From Arenimonas sp. (GTDB taxonomy: Bacteria > Pseudomonadota > Alphaproteobacteria > Rhizobiales > Rhizobiaceae): DNA of 64,000 nucleotides. Within the stretch, counting starts at the first letter, position 1. Each line of letters opens with the position of its first letter. The translations under genes and the position numbers were made by a program. The stretch covers positions 186,001 through 250,000 of the forward strand of contig JAIBEK010000018.1 of the NCBI GenBank assembly GCA_019459145.1, read 5' to 3'. Positions 51,600-64,000 of the stretch are shown here, one piece after another. Below the pieces are notes generated by a model that was given only the letters and a program-made list of their open reading frames with translations, did not search any database and was not told the DNA's origin.

Positions 51600-52382
51600 A
51601 TGCCGATGCGCCCCGATCGCAGCTTCTTCAATCGTCTCGCCGATGCCGCCAAGGCCGAAACCCTGCCGCGCTTCCGCTCCCCGCTCAGTGTCGTCAACAA
51701 GGAGCAGGGCGGCTTCGATCCCGTCACGGAAGGCGACCAGGCGGCCGAGGCGGCCATCCGCGCCCTGATCGAGGCGGAATATCCCGAACACGGCATCCTC
51801 GGCGAGGAGCATGAGGATATCGGTACCGATCGCGACCATGTCTGGGTGATCGATCCGATCGACGGCACGCGCGCCTTCATCTCCGGGGTTCCGGTCTGGG
51901 GCACGCTGATCGGTTTCCAGGAAAATGGCCGCTCGGTCATGGGCATGATGGACCAGCCGTTCACCGGCGAGCGCTATTTCGCCGATGGCGAGCGGTCCTG
52001 GTACAGCGGCCCCGACGGCGAGCGACAGATTCACACGCGCGACTGCGGCGGCATGGAAAACGCCATTCTCTTCACCACCTCGCCACACCTGTTCAAGGGG
52101 GCGGAAGTGGCCCGGTTCCAGGCGGTGCAGGACCGGGTCAAGCTGTTCCGCTACGGCATCGACTGCTATGCCTATGCGCTGCTCGCGGCCGGCCATGTGG
52201 ACATCGTCATCGAAACGGTGCTGAAGCCCTATGACGTCGGCGCGCTCATCCCGCTGATCGAACAAGCGGGCGGCGTAATGACGACGTGGGAGGGCGGGCG
52301 TCCCGAGGGCGGCGGGCGCATCATCGCTGCCGGCAGTGCCGCGCTGCATGCGCAGGCGCTCGAAATGCTGAATGCGGCCTGA
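51600..52382 (+). CDS. hisN: Histidinol-phosphatase, inositol monophosphatase-like
   Basis: A 260-residue magnesium-dependent phosphatase of the HisN group, which removes phosphate from histidinol phosphate in histidine synthesis. Metal-binding motifs are GEEHED and IDPIDGTRAFISG, with YGIDCYAYALLAAGHVDIVIE near the C-terminus. ATG 51600 or 51606 could be the start. In rhizobia hisN often neighbours the amidohydrolase and lysophospholipase genes seen here. Related enzymes act on other phosphates, so the name rests on similarity. Confidence 0.9.
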   Translation: MPMRPDRSFFNRLADAAKAETLPRFRSPLSVVNKEQGGFDPVTEGDQAAEAAIRALIEAEYPEHGILGEEHEDIGTDRDHVWVIDPIDGTRAFISGVPVWGTLIGFQENGRSVMGMMDQPFTGERYFADGERSWYSGPDGERQIHTRDCGGMENAILFTTSPHLFKGAEVARFQAVQDRVKLFRYGIDCYAYALLAAGHVDIVIETVLKPYDVGALIPLIEQAGGVMTTWEGGRPEGGGRIIAAGSAALHAQALEMLNAA

Positions 52383-52387
52383 AGCCT

Positions 52388-53377
52388 TCAGTCTTGTGAA
52401 AAGACCGGCGTCGCGCCCGTCTCGCCGGTCTCCGGCTGCGGATCGCCGCCGGGGATGAAGGCATCGAAGGCGGCCAGCGCCTGGGCGCGATAACGGTCGC
52501 GCTCGTGGAGGATTTCGTGCAGCGCGCCCGGCACCGGCACCAGTTGCCCGGCGCGGAAATATTGCGACAGCTTCTCCGGATAGCGGAACGGAACGATCGG
52601 ATCCTTGCCCGGTGCGATGATCACGGTTGGCACGGTGATCGAGGCGAGATGTCTTGGCGACGAGACCTGCCGGATGGTTTCCTGCGCCTCGTAGAGCCAG
52701 CGGGCGGTCGGCGGCCCGAGCGCCAGATGCGGATGGGCTTTGAGGATCTCGACATTGCGCTGGTAGCGCAGCGGGTCGGAGGTCAGCGGATTGTCGTCAT
52801 AGGGCTTGGTCGGATCGTCCGAGGTGAGGCAGATGCGCCCAAAGCCGGTGAAGGTGGCAAGTGTGGCCAGCCGGTGGATGTTGTTCGGCGACAGCTTTTG
52901 GCCGCCAAGGCCGACGAAGGGCGCCGAGAGCACCATGCGGTCGATGCGGTTTGCCAGCCTCGGCGCGGCGGAGAGCGCGATCAGGCCGCCGGTCGAATGC
53001 GCCAGCAGGAAAAACGGCAGGCGGGTATCCGGCAGGACGATCTGTTCGAGGAATATTTCCAGATCGCGGACATAGTCGGAAAAGCGGTGGACATGGCCCT
53101 TGCGGGTATTCTTCAGCAGGCGCTCGGAACCGCCCTGACCGCGAAAATCGAAGGTCGCGACCCACAGTCCCCGCTGGTTGAGGTCGCGGATGGTCTCGAA
53201 ATACTTCTCGATGGCCTCGTTGCGGCCGTGCAGCAAAACGACGGTGCCCCGGGCGACGGAGGCCTCGGAGCGAAACACCGCATAGCGCAGCTTGACGCCG
53301 CGATGACCGGCGAAAAAGCCGGTTATGGGCTTGCCGGGGATGGGATTTCCGGGGGTGGCGTAAAGGATGGGGTCCAT
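52388..53377 (-). CDS. Alpha/beta hydrolase, lysophospholipase PldB-like
   Basis: A 329-residue serine hydrolase. The oxyanion segment VLLHGRNEAIEKYFE, nucleophile AHSTGG (with Ala in place of the first Gly), Asp in IAPGKDPIVPF and His in GALHEILHERDRYR form the triad. These are the marks of the PldB/monoacylglycerol lipase group, which removes an acyl chain from lysophospholipids. No signal peptide is visible. It ends five bases from hisN on the opposite strand. Confidence 0.88.
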   Translation of the reverse strand: MDPILYATPGNPIPGKPITGFFAGHRGVKLRYAVFRSEASVARGTVVLLHGRNEAIEKYFETIRDLNQRGLWVATFDFRGQGGSERLLKNTRKGHVHRFSDYVRDLEIFLEQIVLPDTRLPFFLLAHSTGGLIALSAAPRLANRIDRMVLSAPFVGLGGQKLSPNNIHRLATLATFTGFGRICLTSDDPTKPYDDNPLTSDPLRYQRNVEILKAHPHLALGPPTARWLYEAQETIRQVSSPRHLASITVPTVIIAPGKDPIVPFRYPEKLSQYFRAGQLVPVPGALHEILHERDRYRAQALAAFDAFIPGGDPQPETGETGATPVFSQD

Positions 53378-53790
53378 GCTCGCATTCGCCTGATCATGCG
53401 CGGGCGCAACCGCCGCTTTCCGAGCAAGGGATAGGGGGAAGGGTCGGTCAGGTCAAAGAAAAAAGCCGGAACCGCTGCAAACGGGACAAGTGCGCGGTTC
53501 CGGCAAAATCAGGCCGGAAAGGGAAGGGACGATGTCTCCCGGCCATCGGTTGCGAGGCATCCGATGCTTCCTGTCTAGCCGCTACGCCTTGAACCGCCTC
53601 TGAACCCGGTGTTCACATTCAATTCATCGTCCGGGCGACGCGCAGGCCGCCCTTCGGGCTTGAATCCAAAAGTGCCGGTTCCCATTTCCATGGCGTGATC
53701 GCCAGTCACGGGATCGCATTCCTTTCCGTCTCCGCCTGACACGGGGTGGCGGATGTGAAAACCGCAAAACGTCGCTTCAAGGAGGACACC
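53378..53790. other. Divergent intergenic region pldB-like / hsp20 with thermosensor leader
   Basis: About 410 bases without a gene. The right half is the hsp20 leader with several hairpins, described separately. CTTGAA at 53588-53593 could be a heat-shock sigma -35, but no clear -10 lies at the expected distance. Confidence 0.5.
53649..53785 (+). promoter_or_regulatory. ROSE-type RNA thermometer in hsp20 leader
   Basis: Hairpins occur at 53649-53659 (GCCC/GGGC), 53691-53704 (TGGCG/CGCCA) and 53731-53753 (TCCGCC/GGCGGA). Just before the gene UCGCU (53772-53776) can pair with AGGA (53780-53783) of the ribosome-binding site, leaving the G bulged. That is the UYGCU/AGGA signature of ROSE elements, which open on heating. 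Confidence 0.72.
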
Positions 53791-54258
53791 ATGCGTCACG
53801 TTGATTTTTCCCCCCTCTACCGCTCGACCGTCGGCTTCGACCGTCTGTTCACCATGCTGGACGGCCTCGGCCAGCCGGAACAGGCACAGACCTATCCGCC
53901 CTACAATATCGAGCGTACCGGCGAGACCACCTATCGCATCACCATGGCGGTCGCCGGTTTTGACGAATCCGAGCTTTCGATCGAAGCCCATGCCCATGTG
54001 CTGACGGTGAAGGGCGAGAAGGCCGAGGAAGACAAGAACGAACAGAGCGAATTCCTCTATCGCGGCATCGCCAAGCGCGCTTTCGAGCGCCGCTTCCAGC
54101 TTGCCGACCATGTGGAAGTGCAGAGCGCCTCGCTGAAGAATGGCCTGCTGCATATCGAGCTTCTGCGCAACATTCCGGAAGCGATGAAGCCACGCCGGAT
54201 CTCGATCAGCGCCGAGGCGGTGAATGCGCCGAAGGCGATCGAGGCGCGTGTCGCCTGA
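53791..54258 (+). CDS. Small heat shock protein Hsp20 (IbpA-like)
   Basis: A 155-residue alpha-crystallin-type holdase that binds unfolding proteins under heat stress. The N-terminus MRHVDFSPLYRSTVGFDRLF is the rhizobial class A signature. The alpha-crystallin domain (about 35-125) includes YRITMAVAGFDESELSIEA and VEVQSASLKNGLLHIEL. AAGGAGG lies five bases before ATG 53791, and the same bases can be masked by the leader hairpin. A terminator follows at 54303. Confidence 0.95.
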   Translation: MRHVDFSPLYRSTVGFDRLFTMLDGLGQPEQAQTYPPYNIERTGETTYRITMAVAGFDESELSIEAHAHVLTVKGEKAEEDKNEQSEFLYRGIAKRAFERRFQLADHVEVQSASLKNGLLHIELLRNIPEAMKPRRISISAEAVNAPKAIEARVA

Positions 54259-54302
54259 TCGCACGCGCACCTGATATCCAGCGCGATATTTCAATCGAAA
54301 AG

Positions 54303-54330
54303 GGCGGCTCCCGGTGTGGGGCCGCCTTTT
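54303..54330. terminator. Bidirectional terminator between hsp20 and threonine aldolase genes
   Basis: GGCGGC (54303-54308) and GCCGCC (54321-54326) pair, flanked by AAAAG on the left and CTTTTT on the right. It can stop hsp20 on the plus strand and the convergent aldolase gene. Confidence 0.8.
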
Positions 54331-54357
54331 TCATGCGCATCGCTCAGGGACGGATGG

Positions 54358-55407
54358 TCAGGCCAGCACGTCGAGGAAGCGGTCGACGTCGTCCTTGGTC
54401 GTGGCAAAGCTTGTCACCAGGCGGATCAGCATCTCGTCGTCCTGGAGCAGATCCGGCGTTTCGGCGGGCACCGGCCAGTCGTAGAATTTTGCGCCAAGGC
54501 CTTCGGCGCGTGCGGCGGCATCCTTGGTGAGAACGGCGAAGACCTCGTTGGTCGTGGTGTTCCAGGCCAGCCGGCTTTTCGATGCGGCGGCGATGCCGGC
54601 GCGCAGGCTGTCGGCCATGGCATTGGCGCTGCGTGCCAGATCGAGCCAGAGACCACCTTCGAGATAGGCCTCGAACTGCGCCGAGATGAAGCGGGTCTTG
54701 GAGAACAGCTGGGCCGAGCGCTTGCGGATGAAGGGCATTTCGCCGGCCAGTTCGGGTTTCAGGAAGATGATCGCCTCGGCGCACCAGCAGCCGTTCTTCG
54801 TCGCGCCGAAGGAAAGGATGTCGACGCCACGTTTCCAGGTCATGTCGGCCGGGCTGGCGTCGAGGGCGACAAGCGCATTGGCGAAGCGGGCGCCGTCCAT
54901 GTGCAGCGGCAGACCGCTCTTGCGCGCGACGGCGCCGATCGCTTCGATCTCGTCGAGCGTGTAGACCGTGCCGGATTCGGTCGCCTGGGTGATCGTTACC
55001 GCCATCGGGCGTCCCTGATGCACGGCACCCGGCGGAAAGCGGCCGATCGCGGCGGCCAGCGCGTCCTTGTCCATCTTGCCGCCCGGGCCGTGGACGGGAA
55101 CGAGCCGGCAGGCGCCGGTGAGGAATTCCGGCGCGCCGCATTCGTCGGCCGTGACATGGGCCTCGGAATGGCAGAAGGTAACGCCACCGGGCTTGGCGAC
55201 GGCGGCCAGCGCCAGCGAATTGGCGGCCGTGCCGGTGCCGACGAAGAACACCGCCACCTCGCGCTGGAACAGGTCGTTGAAGCGTTCTTCCATGCGGCGA
55301 TCGAGATCGCTCGTGCCGTAGGCCGCGGCATAGCCTGAGGCTTCACGCGCCAGGCTTTCGGCAATCTTGGGATGGGCGCCGGCCCAGTTGTCGGAGGCGA
55401 AGAACAT
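54358..55407 (-). CDS. Low-specificity L-threonine aldolase
   Basis: A 349-residue PLP enzyme, fold type I, that splits L-threonine or allo-threonine to glycine and acetaldehyde. The start MFFASDNWAGAHPKI at 55407 is the family N-terminus; the open frame runs to 55521 without support. The PLP Lys is in SFGATKNGCWCAEAI, and LPLHMDGARFANAL holds the Asp that contacts the pyridine nitrogen. It is divergent from gltB, sharing a 417-base upstream region with two inverted repeats. The glycine made could feed one-carbon metabolism. Confidence 0.92.
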   Translation of the reverse strand: MFFASDNWAGAHPKIAESLAREASGYAAAYGTSDLDRRMEERFNDLFQREVAVFFVGTGTAANSLALAAVAKPGGVTFCHSEAHVTADECGAPEFLTGACRLVPVHGPGGKMDKDALAAAIGRFPPGAVHQGRPMAVTITQATESGTVYTLDEIEAIGAVARKSGLPLHMDGARFANALVALDASPADMTWKRGVDILSFGATKNGCWCAEAIIFLKPELAGEMPFIRKRSAQLFSKTRFISAQFEAYLEGGLWLDLARSANAMADSLRAGIAAASKSRLAWNTTTNEVFAVLTKDAAARAEGLGAKFYDWPVPAETPDLLQDDEMLIRLVTSFATTKDDVDRFLDVLA

Positions 55408-55634
55408 GTCGATGATTCCATTTTTGTCGAGGAGAGCCGTGCGCCGCAGCTTAGGGATTTCGTCGGACCGATCAATCCATTCGGCGGCGGACCAATGTGG
55501 AATTATACGTTCGCGCAACAAGGCGAGGGGAAGAACGACCTTGGCGCAAGAAAATTACGGGAAATTGTGTGTGGCTGTAACAAAGCTCCAATTGGTCCGC
55601 GCATTTTTTGGAGAGGTGTCTTGCGCCTCCTTCA

Positions 55635-55653
55635 GCTTTCTGTCATAGAAAGC
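55635..55653. promoter_or_regulatory. Inverted repeat upstream of gltB, 7-bp arms
   Basis: GCTTTCT and AGAAAGC are perfect arms around GTCAT. The element ends four bases before a second, longer inverted repeat. Operator function is inferred. Confidence 0.5.
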
Positions 55654-55657
55654 GTCA

Positions 55658-55684
55658 AAATAGGTCATACTAGTTGACCTATTT
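55658..55684. promoter_or_regulatory. Inverted repeat upstream of gltB, 10-bp arms
   Basis: AAATAGGTCA and TGACCTATTT are perfect 10-bp arms around a 7-base spacer, about 140 bases before gltB. The size suits a dimeric regulator such as a GntR or LysR-type protein. Confidence 0.6.
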
Positions 55685-55824
55685 CAATAACTCTTGAGCC
55701 GGTGCGGTTCGCTTGTCATGATGGTGAAGGCAAAATTCACCACAGTGCGGCGACCGCGCCGGCATCGACGCCAGCGGTTCTGGCGAGTTACGCCCGGGCT
55801 TCCGGGCCAATTGGAGGGAAGGCA

Positions 55825-60546
<4,722 letters not shown>

Positions 60547-60563
60547 CCGCCTTTCGAAGCCAT

Positions 60564-60610
60564 CCCGCCGGTCATTCGGCGGGGCATCCTTCGGGCACGG
60601 GAGCCGTGCC
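60564..60610 (+). repeat. Two tandem hairpins between gltB and gltD
   Basis: CCCGCCG-GTCATT-CGGCGGG (60564-60583) and GGCACGG-GAG-CCGTGCC (60594-60610) are perfect 7-bp stems 10 bases apart. Neither is followed by a T-run, so they may protect or process the mRNA and set subunit ratio rather than stop transcription. Confidence 0.55.
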
Positions 60611-60639
60611 GTCCACGAGATATTGAGCAGGATCAGACT

Positions 60640-62094
60640 ATGGGCAAGGTTACAGGTTTTATGGAAATCGACCGGCAGGTGATGAAGTACCAGCCGGCGT
60701 CCGACCGCATTCGCCATTTCCGCGAATTCACCCTTCCGATGTCGGACGCCGAGGTGACCAAGCAGGCGGCACGCTGCATGGATTGCGGCATTCCCTATTG
60801 CCACGGTCCGACCGGTTGCCCGGTGCACAACCAGATCCCCGACTGGAACGACCTCGTCTACAACAACAAGTGGGAGGAGGCGATCCGCAACCTCCACTCC
60901 ACCAACAACTTCCCGGAATTCACCGGTCGCGTCTGTCCGGCTCCGTGCGAGGAAGCCTGCACGCTGAACCTCGAAGACATGCCGGTGGCGATCAAGACGG
61001 TCGAGCAGGCGCTCGCCGACAAGGCCTATGAACTCGGCTTCATCGTGCCGCAGCCGGCAACCGTCCACACCGGCAAGAAGGTGGCGATCATCGGGTCCGG
61101 CCCGTCGGGCATGGCGGCGGCCCAGCAGCTCGGCCGCGCCGGTCATGAGGTGCATGTGTACGAGCGCGAGACCAAGCCCGGCGGCCTGCTGCGCTATGGT
61201 ATTCCCGACTTCAAGATGGAGAAGAACTTCATCGACCGCCGTGTCGAGCAGATGGAAGGCGAGAACGTCACCTTCCATTGCGGCGTCAATGTCGGCGTCG
61301 ACGTCAAGGTCGAGAAGCTGCTGTCGGACTATGACGCGGTTCTCTATTGCGGTGGGTCGGAAACCCCGCGCGAGGCCGGCATTCCCGGCGCCGATTTCCA
61401 GGGCGTGTATGACGCCATGCCCTATCTGGTGCAGCAGAACCGTCGCGTCGGCCGCGAGAATGTCGACAGCGTCGGCTGGCCGTCCGATCCGATCCTGGCG
61501 GGCGGCAAGCACGTCGTCGTTGTCGGCGGCGGCGACACGGCATCCGACTGCGTCGGCACGGCCTTCCGCCAGGGCGCCGTCAAGGTGACCCAGCTCGACA
61601 TCCGTCCCCGTCCGCCGGCAACCGAGGACAAGCTGGCCGTCTGGCCGTTCTGGGCGACCCGCATGCGCACCTCGTCGTCGCAAGCCGAAGGGGCGATCCG
61701 CGAGTTCCAGGTCGGCACGCTCGAATTCGTCGGCGAAGACGGCGTGTTGACGGGTGTGAAGTGCTGCCAGGTCGACGACAAGCGCAAGCCGATCGCCGGT
61801 TCGGAATTCATTATCAAGGCCGACCTCGCCTTTATCGCCATCGGTTTCCGTGGCCCCTTCGGCGACAGCGTGCTGAACGAACTCGACGGCAAGCTGACGC
61901 TCAACACCGACCGGCGCGGCTCGACCAATGTCGTCGCCAATGATCGTGACTACAAGACCTCGGTCGACAAGCTGTGGACCGCCGGCGACGTGCGTCGCGG
62001 CCAGTCGCTGGTCGTGTGGGCGATCCGGGAGGGCCGCCAGGCTGCGCGTGCCATCGACGAGGCGCTGATGGGCGCCAGCGTTCTTCCGCGCTGA
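60640..62094 (+). CDS. gltD: Glutamate synthase (NADPH), small subunit
   Basis: A 484-residue flavoprotein that passes electrons from NADPH to the large subunit. Two 4Fe-4S Cys sets are seen in AARCMDCGIPYCHGPTGCP and GRVCPAPCEEACTLN. FAD binding is at VAIIGSGPSGMAAAQQLGRA and NADPH binding at VVVVGGGDTASDCVGTA. ATG 60640 is preceded by AGCAGGA. It is co-transcribed with gltB, with two hairpins in the gap, and ends at a strong terminator. Confidence 0.97.
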   Translation: MGKVTGFMEIDRQVMKYQPASDRIRHFREFTLPMSDAEVTKQAARCMDCGIPYCHGPTGCPVHNQIPDWNDLVYNNKWEEAIRNLHSTNNFPEFTGRVCPAPCEEACTLNLEDMPVAIKTVEQALADKAYELGFIVPQPATVHTGKKVAIIGSGPSGMAAAQQLGRAGHEVHVYERETKPGGLLRYGIPDFKMEKNFIDRRVEQMEGENVTFHCGVNVGVDVKVEKLLSDYDAVLYCGGSETPREAGIPGADFQGVYDAMPYLVQQNRRVGRENVDSVGWPSDPILAGGKHVVVVGGGDTASDCVGTAFRQGAVKVTQLDIRPRPPATEDKLAVWPFWATRMRTSSSQAEGAIREFQVGTLEFVGEDGVLTGVKCCQVDDKRKPIAGSEFIIKADLAFIAIGFRGPFGDSVLNELDGKLTLNTDRRGSTNVVANDRDYKTSVDKLWTAGDVRRGQSLVVWAIREGRQAARAIDEALMGASVLPR

Positions 62095-62120
62095 GGCGCC
62101 ATAACAGGGCAATCCTGGAG

Positions 62121-62152
62121 GGGCCGCGCACGTCGCGGCCCGTTTCATTTTT
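62121..62152 (+). terminator. Rho-independent terminator of gltBD
   Basis: GGGCCGCG and CGCGGCCC form a perfect 8-bp stem with loop CACGT, followed by GTTTCATTTTT. The T-rich end overlaps the last codons of the convergent DUF459 gene. Confidence 0.88.
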
Positions 62153-63326
62153 GCGGGGTTGCGCTCTTGACGACGCGCAGGTCGTCGACGCGGCCGGATG
62201 GCGGCGGCGGCAGGGTGCCGTTCTTGACCAGTTGATCGCGGGGCGTCGGCGTTCCGGCGACGGGCAGGGGCGCTGCGCCGAGCAGTTCCGTCGCCCCGTC
62301 GAGTTCGGGATCGAAGAGATCCATCGGCTGCGTCTTGACGATGTTCTGCATTTCCGAGGGCGGCAGGTTGATCAGTTCCGGCAGGTTGCTGGCGTCGAGG
62401 CGGACGAGGTCCGGGCTGGTCATGTCGCCGAGCAGGCGGCGCGCCGATTTCTCGACGTAGAAGGCCAGCTTGCGCTTTCCCGCCGCCGTCAGGTTGATGC
62501 CGTCGGTGCCGCGCAGGCGAACCTGCTGGCCGTTGATATCCGAGCCGGTGACGATGAAGCGGCCCTCCTGGTCGACGAAGCCGTCCCAGACGTCGATGAA
62601 CTCCCCGCCGATGCGCTCGACGGCGCGGCGATAGACGGTATTGAGCGTCAACGCGTCTGCCGTCATGTTCTGCGGCCGGAAGGCGGGAAGACCGACCCAC
62701 AGCAAGGGGATCTTGGCATCCGTGACGATCTTGCCGAAGGCGGTGACGCGCCGCTCGTATTCCTGGAACCACTCTTCGGTGCGAAAGTTGAGCTTGCCGG
62801 AAGCCGTGACCAGTTGCTGCCGGTCGTTGGCGCCGATGTCGATGATGACGATGGCGGGCTTGGCTTCGGCGATCATGGCCGGCAGTTCCGCCTGCCAATC
62901 ATAGTAGTCGGTCCTGACCAGGCCCGACGAGCCGTTGCTGCGCTCGTCGATCACCACGCCGGGCGAGGCTGCAAATGCTTCGGTCAGGCCCGTCGCCAAG
63001 CCGTCCGCGACGAAGTCGCCGACCACCAGGACCTTTCGGGCATTGTCGATCTTCGGCGCCGGTGGCGGCGGTTCAGGGGCCGTCGTGATGCTGGTGACGC
63101 TTTTCGTCTGCTTCTTCACGCTGCGCGGCGGCTTTGCCTTTCGCGGCGGCGGTGGCTCGGGATAGCGTTGCTCGCGTCCGCCGAAAAACAGCTCGATCAG
63201 GTTGCGCGGCTGGCGGGTCTGCTGGGCCATGGCCGTGGTGGCAAGCGCCGACACGGCAAGAAAGGCCAGCGCCAACGCGCTGGCCAACCAGCCCCGAGCG
63301 CCCATATTTCGCCGCGTCTGCCGCAT
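62145..63326 (-). CDS. DUF459 family exported SGNH-fold protein, catalytic residues altered
   Basis: A 393-residue protein with an N-terminal signal peptide (about 10-34), a Pro/Lys-rich linker (about 55-95) and an SGNH hydrolase-like domain (about 98-295). Block I reads VVGDFVADGL, with Phe105 where the nucleophile Ser of GDS is expected; block III GAND at 165-168 is intact; block V reads GTDGINLT, with Asn278 where His of D-x-x-H is expected. It may have lost esterase activity, or the family may use another chemistry. A Pro-rich tail follows. DUF459 proteins are found near polysaccharide and peptidoglycan genes; the neighbour is a lytic transglycosylase on the same strand. Confidence 0.82.
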   Translation of the reverse strand: MRQTRRNMGARGWLASALALAFLAVSALATTAMAQQTRQPRNLIELFFGGREQRYPEPPPPRKAKPPRSVKKQTKSVTSITTAPEPPPPAPKIDNARKVLVVGDFVADGLATGLTEAFAASPGVVIDERSNGSSGLVRTDYYDWQAELPAMIAEAKPAIVIIDIGANDRQQLVTASGKLNFRTEEWFQEYERRVTAFGKIVTDAKIPLLWVGLPAFRPQNMTADALTLNTVYRRAVERIGGEFIDVWDGFVDQEGRFIVTGSDINGQQVRLRGTDGINLTAAGKRKLAFYVEKSARRLLGDMTSPDLVRLDASNLPELINLPPSEMQNIVKTQPMDLFDPELDGATELLGAAPLPVAGTPTPRDQLVKNGTLPPPPSGRVDDLRVVKSATPQK

Positions 63327-63401
63327 CCCGGTGGTCGTCCTATCCGTGCCGCACTATCCGTTCCGGCTGAAGGGGATATGTGAGGCGGGCATCAGCGATT
63401 G

Positions 63402-64000
63402 TCAATTGCGCAGCTTGTCGAGCAGGTCCTTCGACGGCCGGCCGTCGGTGGTCATGCCGAGGCGTGTCTGGATGGCGGTGATCGCGGCCTTCGAGCCGGA
63501 ACCGAAATTGCCGTCGATCTCGCCATTGTAATAGCCGAGGGCCTGCATGCGGCTCTGCAGCTCGAACTTTTCCTTGATGTCGAGGCTGCCGTCCGGCCGT
63601 GGCCATCCCTGCTGCATTCCGCCATAGCCGGCGATCTCGTCGGCCAGCAGGCCGACGGCGAGCGCGTAGCTGTCGGCCGCGTTATAGCGCTTGATGACGA
63701 AGAAATTCTTGGTCATCAGGAAGCCCGGACCGCCGGCGCCGCCAAGCATCTTCAATTCCGCCCGCTGGGCGCCGTTCTTGAAGCCCTTGCCGCTCGGCCG
63801 CACGAAGCCCAGGGCCGCCCATTGGGCGAGCGTCTTGGTCTTGCCCGCGTGTGCGTGGCCACCCTTCGGTACGACCGCCTCGTAGCCCCAGGTCTGGCCC
63901 GTCTGCCAGCCGTTCTTGGCCAGCAGGTTGGCGGAGGTGGCGAGCGCGTCGGGCACCGAGTGCCAGATATCCTTGCGGCCGTTGCCATCGGCATCGATCG
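63402..64000 (-). CDS. Lytic murein transglycosylase, MltB/SLT_2 type with peptidoglycan-binding domain, 5' end outside window
   Basis: C-terminal 199 residues of an exported enzyme that cleaves peptidoglycan between MurNAc and GlcNAc. The visible part starts in IDADGNGRKDIWHSVPDALA, continues with NLLAKNGWQTGQTWGYEAVVP and FFVIKRYNAADSYALAVGLL, the end of the SLT_2 fold, and ends in a peptidoglycan-binding type 1 domain (IKEKFELQSRMQALGYYNGE, GNFGSGSKAAITAIQ). The GTG at 63956 is internal. The catalytic Glu lies in the missing part. It reads into the DUF459 gene, 75 bases away, and they may be co-transcribed. Confidence 0.92.
   Translation of the reverse strand, partial: IDADGNGRKDIWHSVPDALATSANLLAKNGWQTGQTWGYEAVVPKGGHAHAGKTKTLAQWAALGFVRPSGKGFKNGAQRAELKMLGGAGGPGFLMTKNFFVIKRYNAADSYALAVGLLADEIAGYGGMQQGWPRPDGSLDIKEKFELQSRMQALGYYNGEIDGNFGSGSKAAITAIQTRLGMTTDGRPSKDLLDKLRN

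Larger units (their letters stand above)
55408..55824. other. Divergent regulatory region threonine aldolase / gltB
   Basis: About 420 bases without a credible gene. It contains two adjacent perfect inverted repeats at 55635-55653 and 55658-55684. GGAGGGAAGG just before 55825 is the gltB ribosome-binding site. Confidence 0.55.

Overview
The window looks like a chromosomal segment of a high-GC alphaproteobacterium of the order Rhizobiales, probably Rhizobiaceae. This rests on marker content: a glgP-glgB-glgC-glgA-pgm-glgX run, a soxBDAG sarcosine oxidase operon, a CpdR-type receiver protein, an aa3-oxidase subunit IV of the short alphaproteobacterial kind, a ROSE-like leader before a small heat shock gene, and an intergenic sRNA that carries the 10-nt motif of the rhizobial alpha-r8/MmgR family. 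No phage, transposon, CRISPR array or rRNA operon was seen. One tRNA gene, tRNA-Val(GAC), is present. Genus-level placement would need a database search.

Layout, left to right. 0-6 kb: the end of a D-2-hydroxyacid dehydrogenase, a class I glutamine amidotransferase-like hydrolase, and a 2-oxoacid TRAP transporter whose binding protein (TakP-like) converges on its dctQ-dctM permease genes. 6-12.4 kb: a GGDEF-EAL protein with a degenerate GGDEF, a FeeM-like N-acyltransferase, cytochrome oxidase subunit IV, two small membrane proteins resembling the membrane parts of transhydrogenase without its nucleotide-binding domains, a TPR lipoprotein and rpsU. 12.7-19.4 kb: soxBDAG and a convergent MaoC/DUF2332 pair. 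19.5-30.5 kb: a six-gene glycogen operon with very tight junctions. 30.8-40.4 kb: a vWA/TadG-like surface protein, a three-gene cluster of transglutaminase, circularly permuted ATP-grasp/alpha-E and transglutaminase-DUF2126 proteins, and a GDP-mannose enzyme. 40.8-48 kb: a secreted nuclease-like protein, a zinc alcohol dehydrogenase, MarR, a fumarylacetoacetate hydrolase family protein, TetR, a class III aminotransferase, and a long coiled-coil protein behind a perfect FNR/FixK-like box. 48-55 kb: an A/T-richer orphan HsdR-N-like gene, a cysteine-cluster protein, tRNA-Val, cpdR, an N-formylglutamate amidohydrolase, the MmgR-like sRNA, hisN, a lysophospholipase-like hydrolase, hsp20 and a threonine aldolase. 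55-64 kb: gltB-gltD, a DUF459 SGNH-fold protein and the C-terminal part of a lytic transglycosylase.

Functionally much of the window concerns carbon and nitrogen balance: 2-oxoacid uptake, glycogen synthesis and breakdown, one-carbon release from sarcosine, ammonium assimilation by GOGAT, and an sRNA family linked in Sinorhizobium to polyhydroxybutyrate storage. The least conventional parts are the reduced transhydrogenase-like pair, the ATP-grasp/alpha-E/transglutaminase cluster, the FeeM-like enzyme with a repeated upstream element, and the orphan restriction-like gene.
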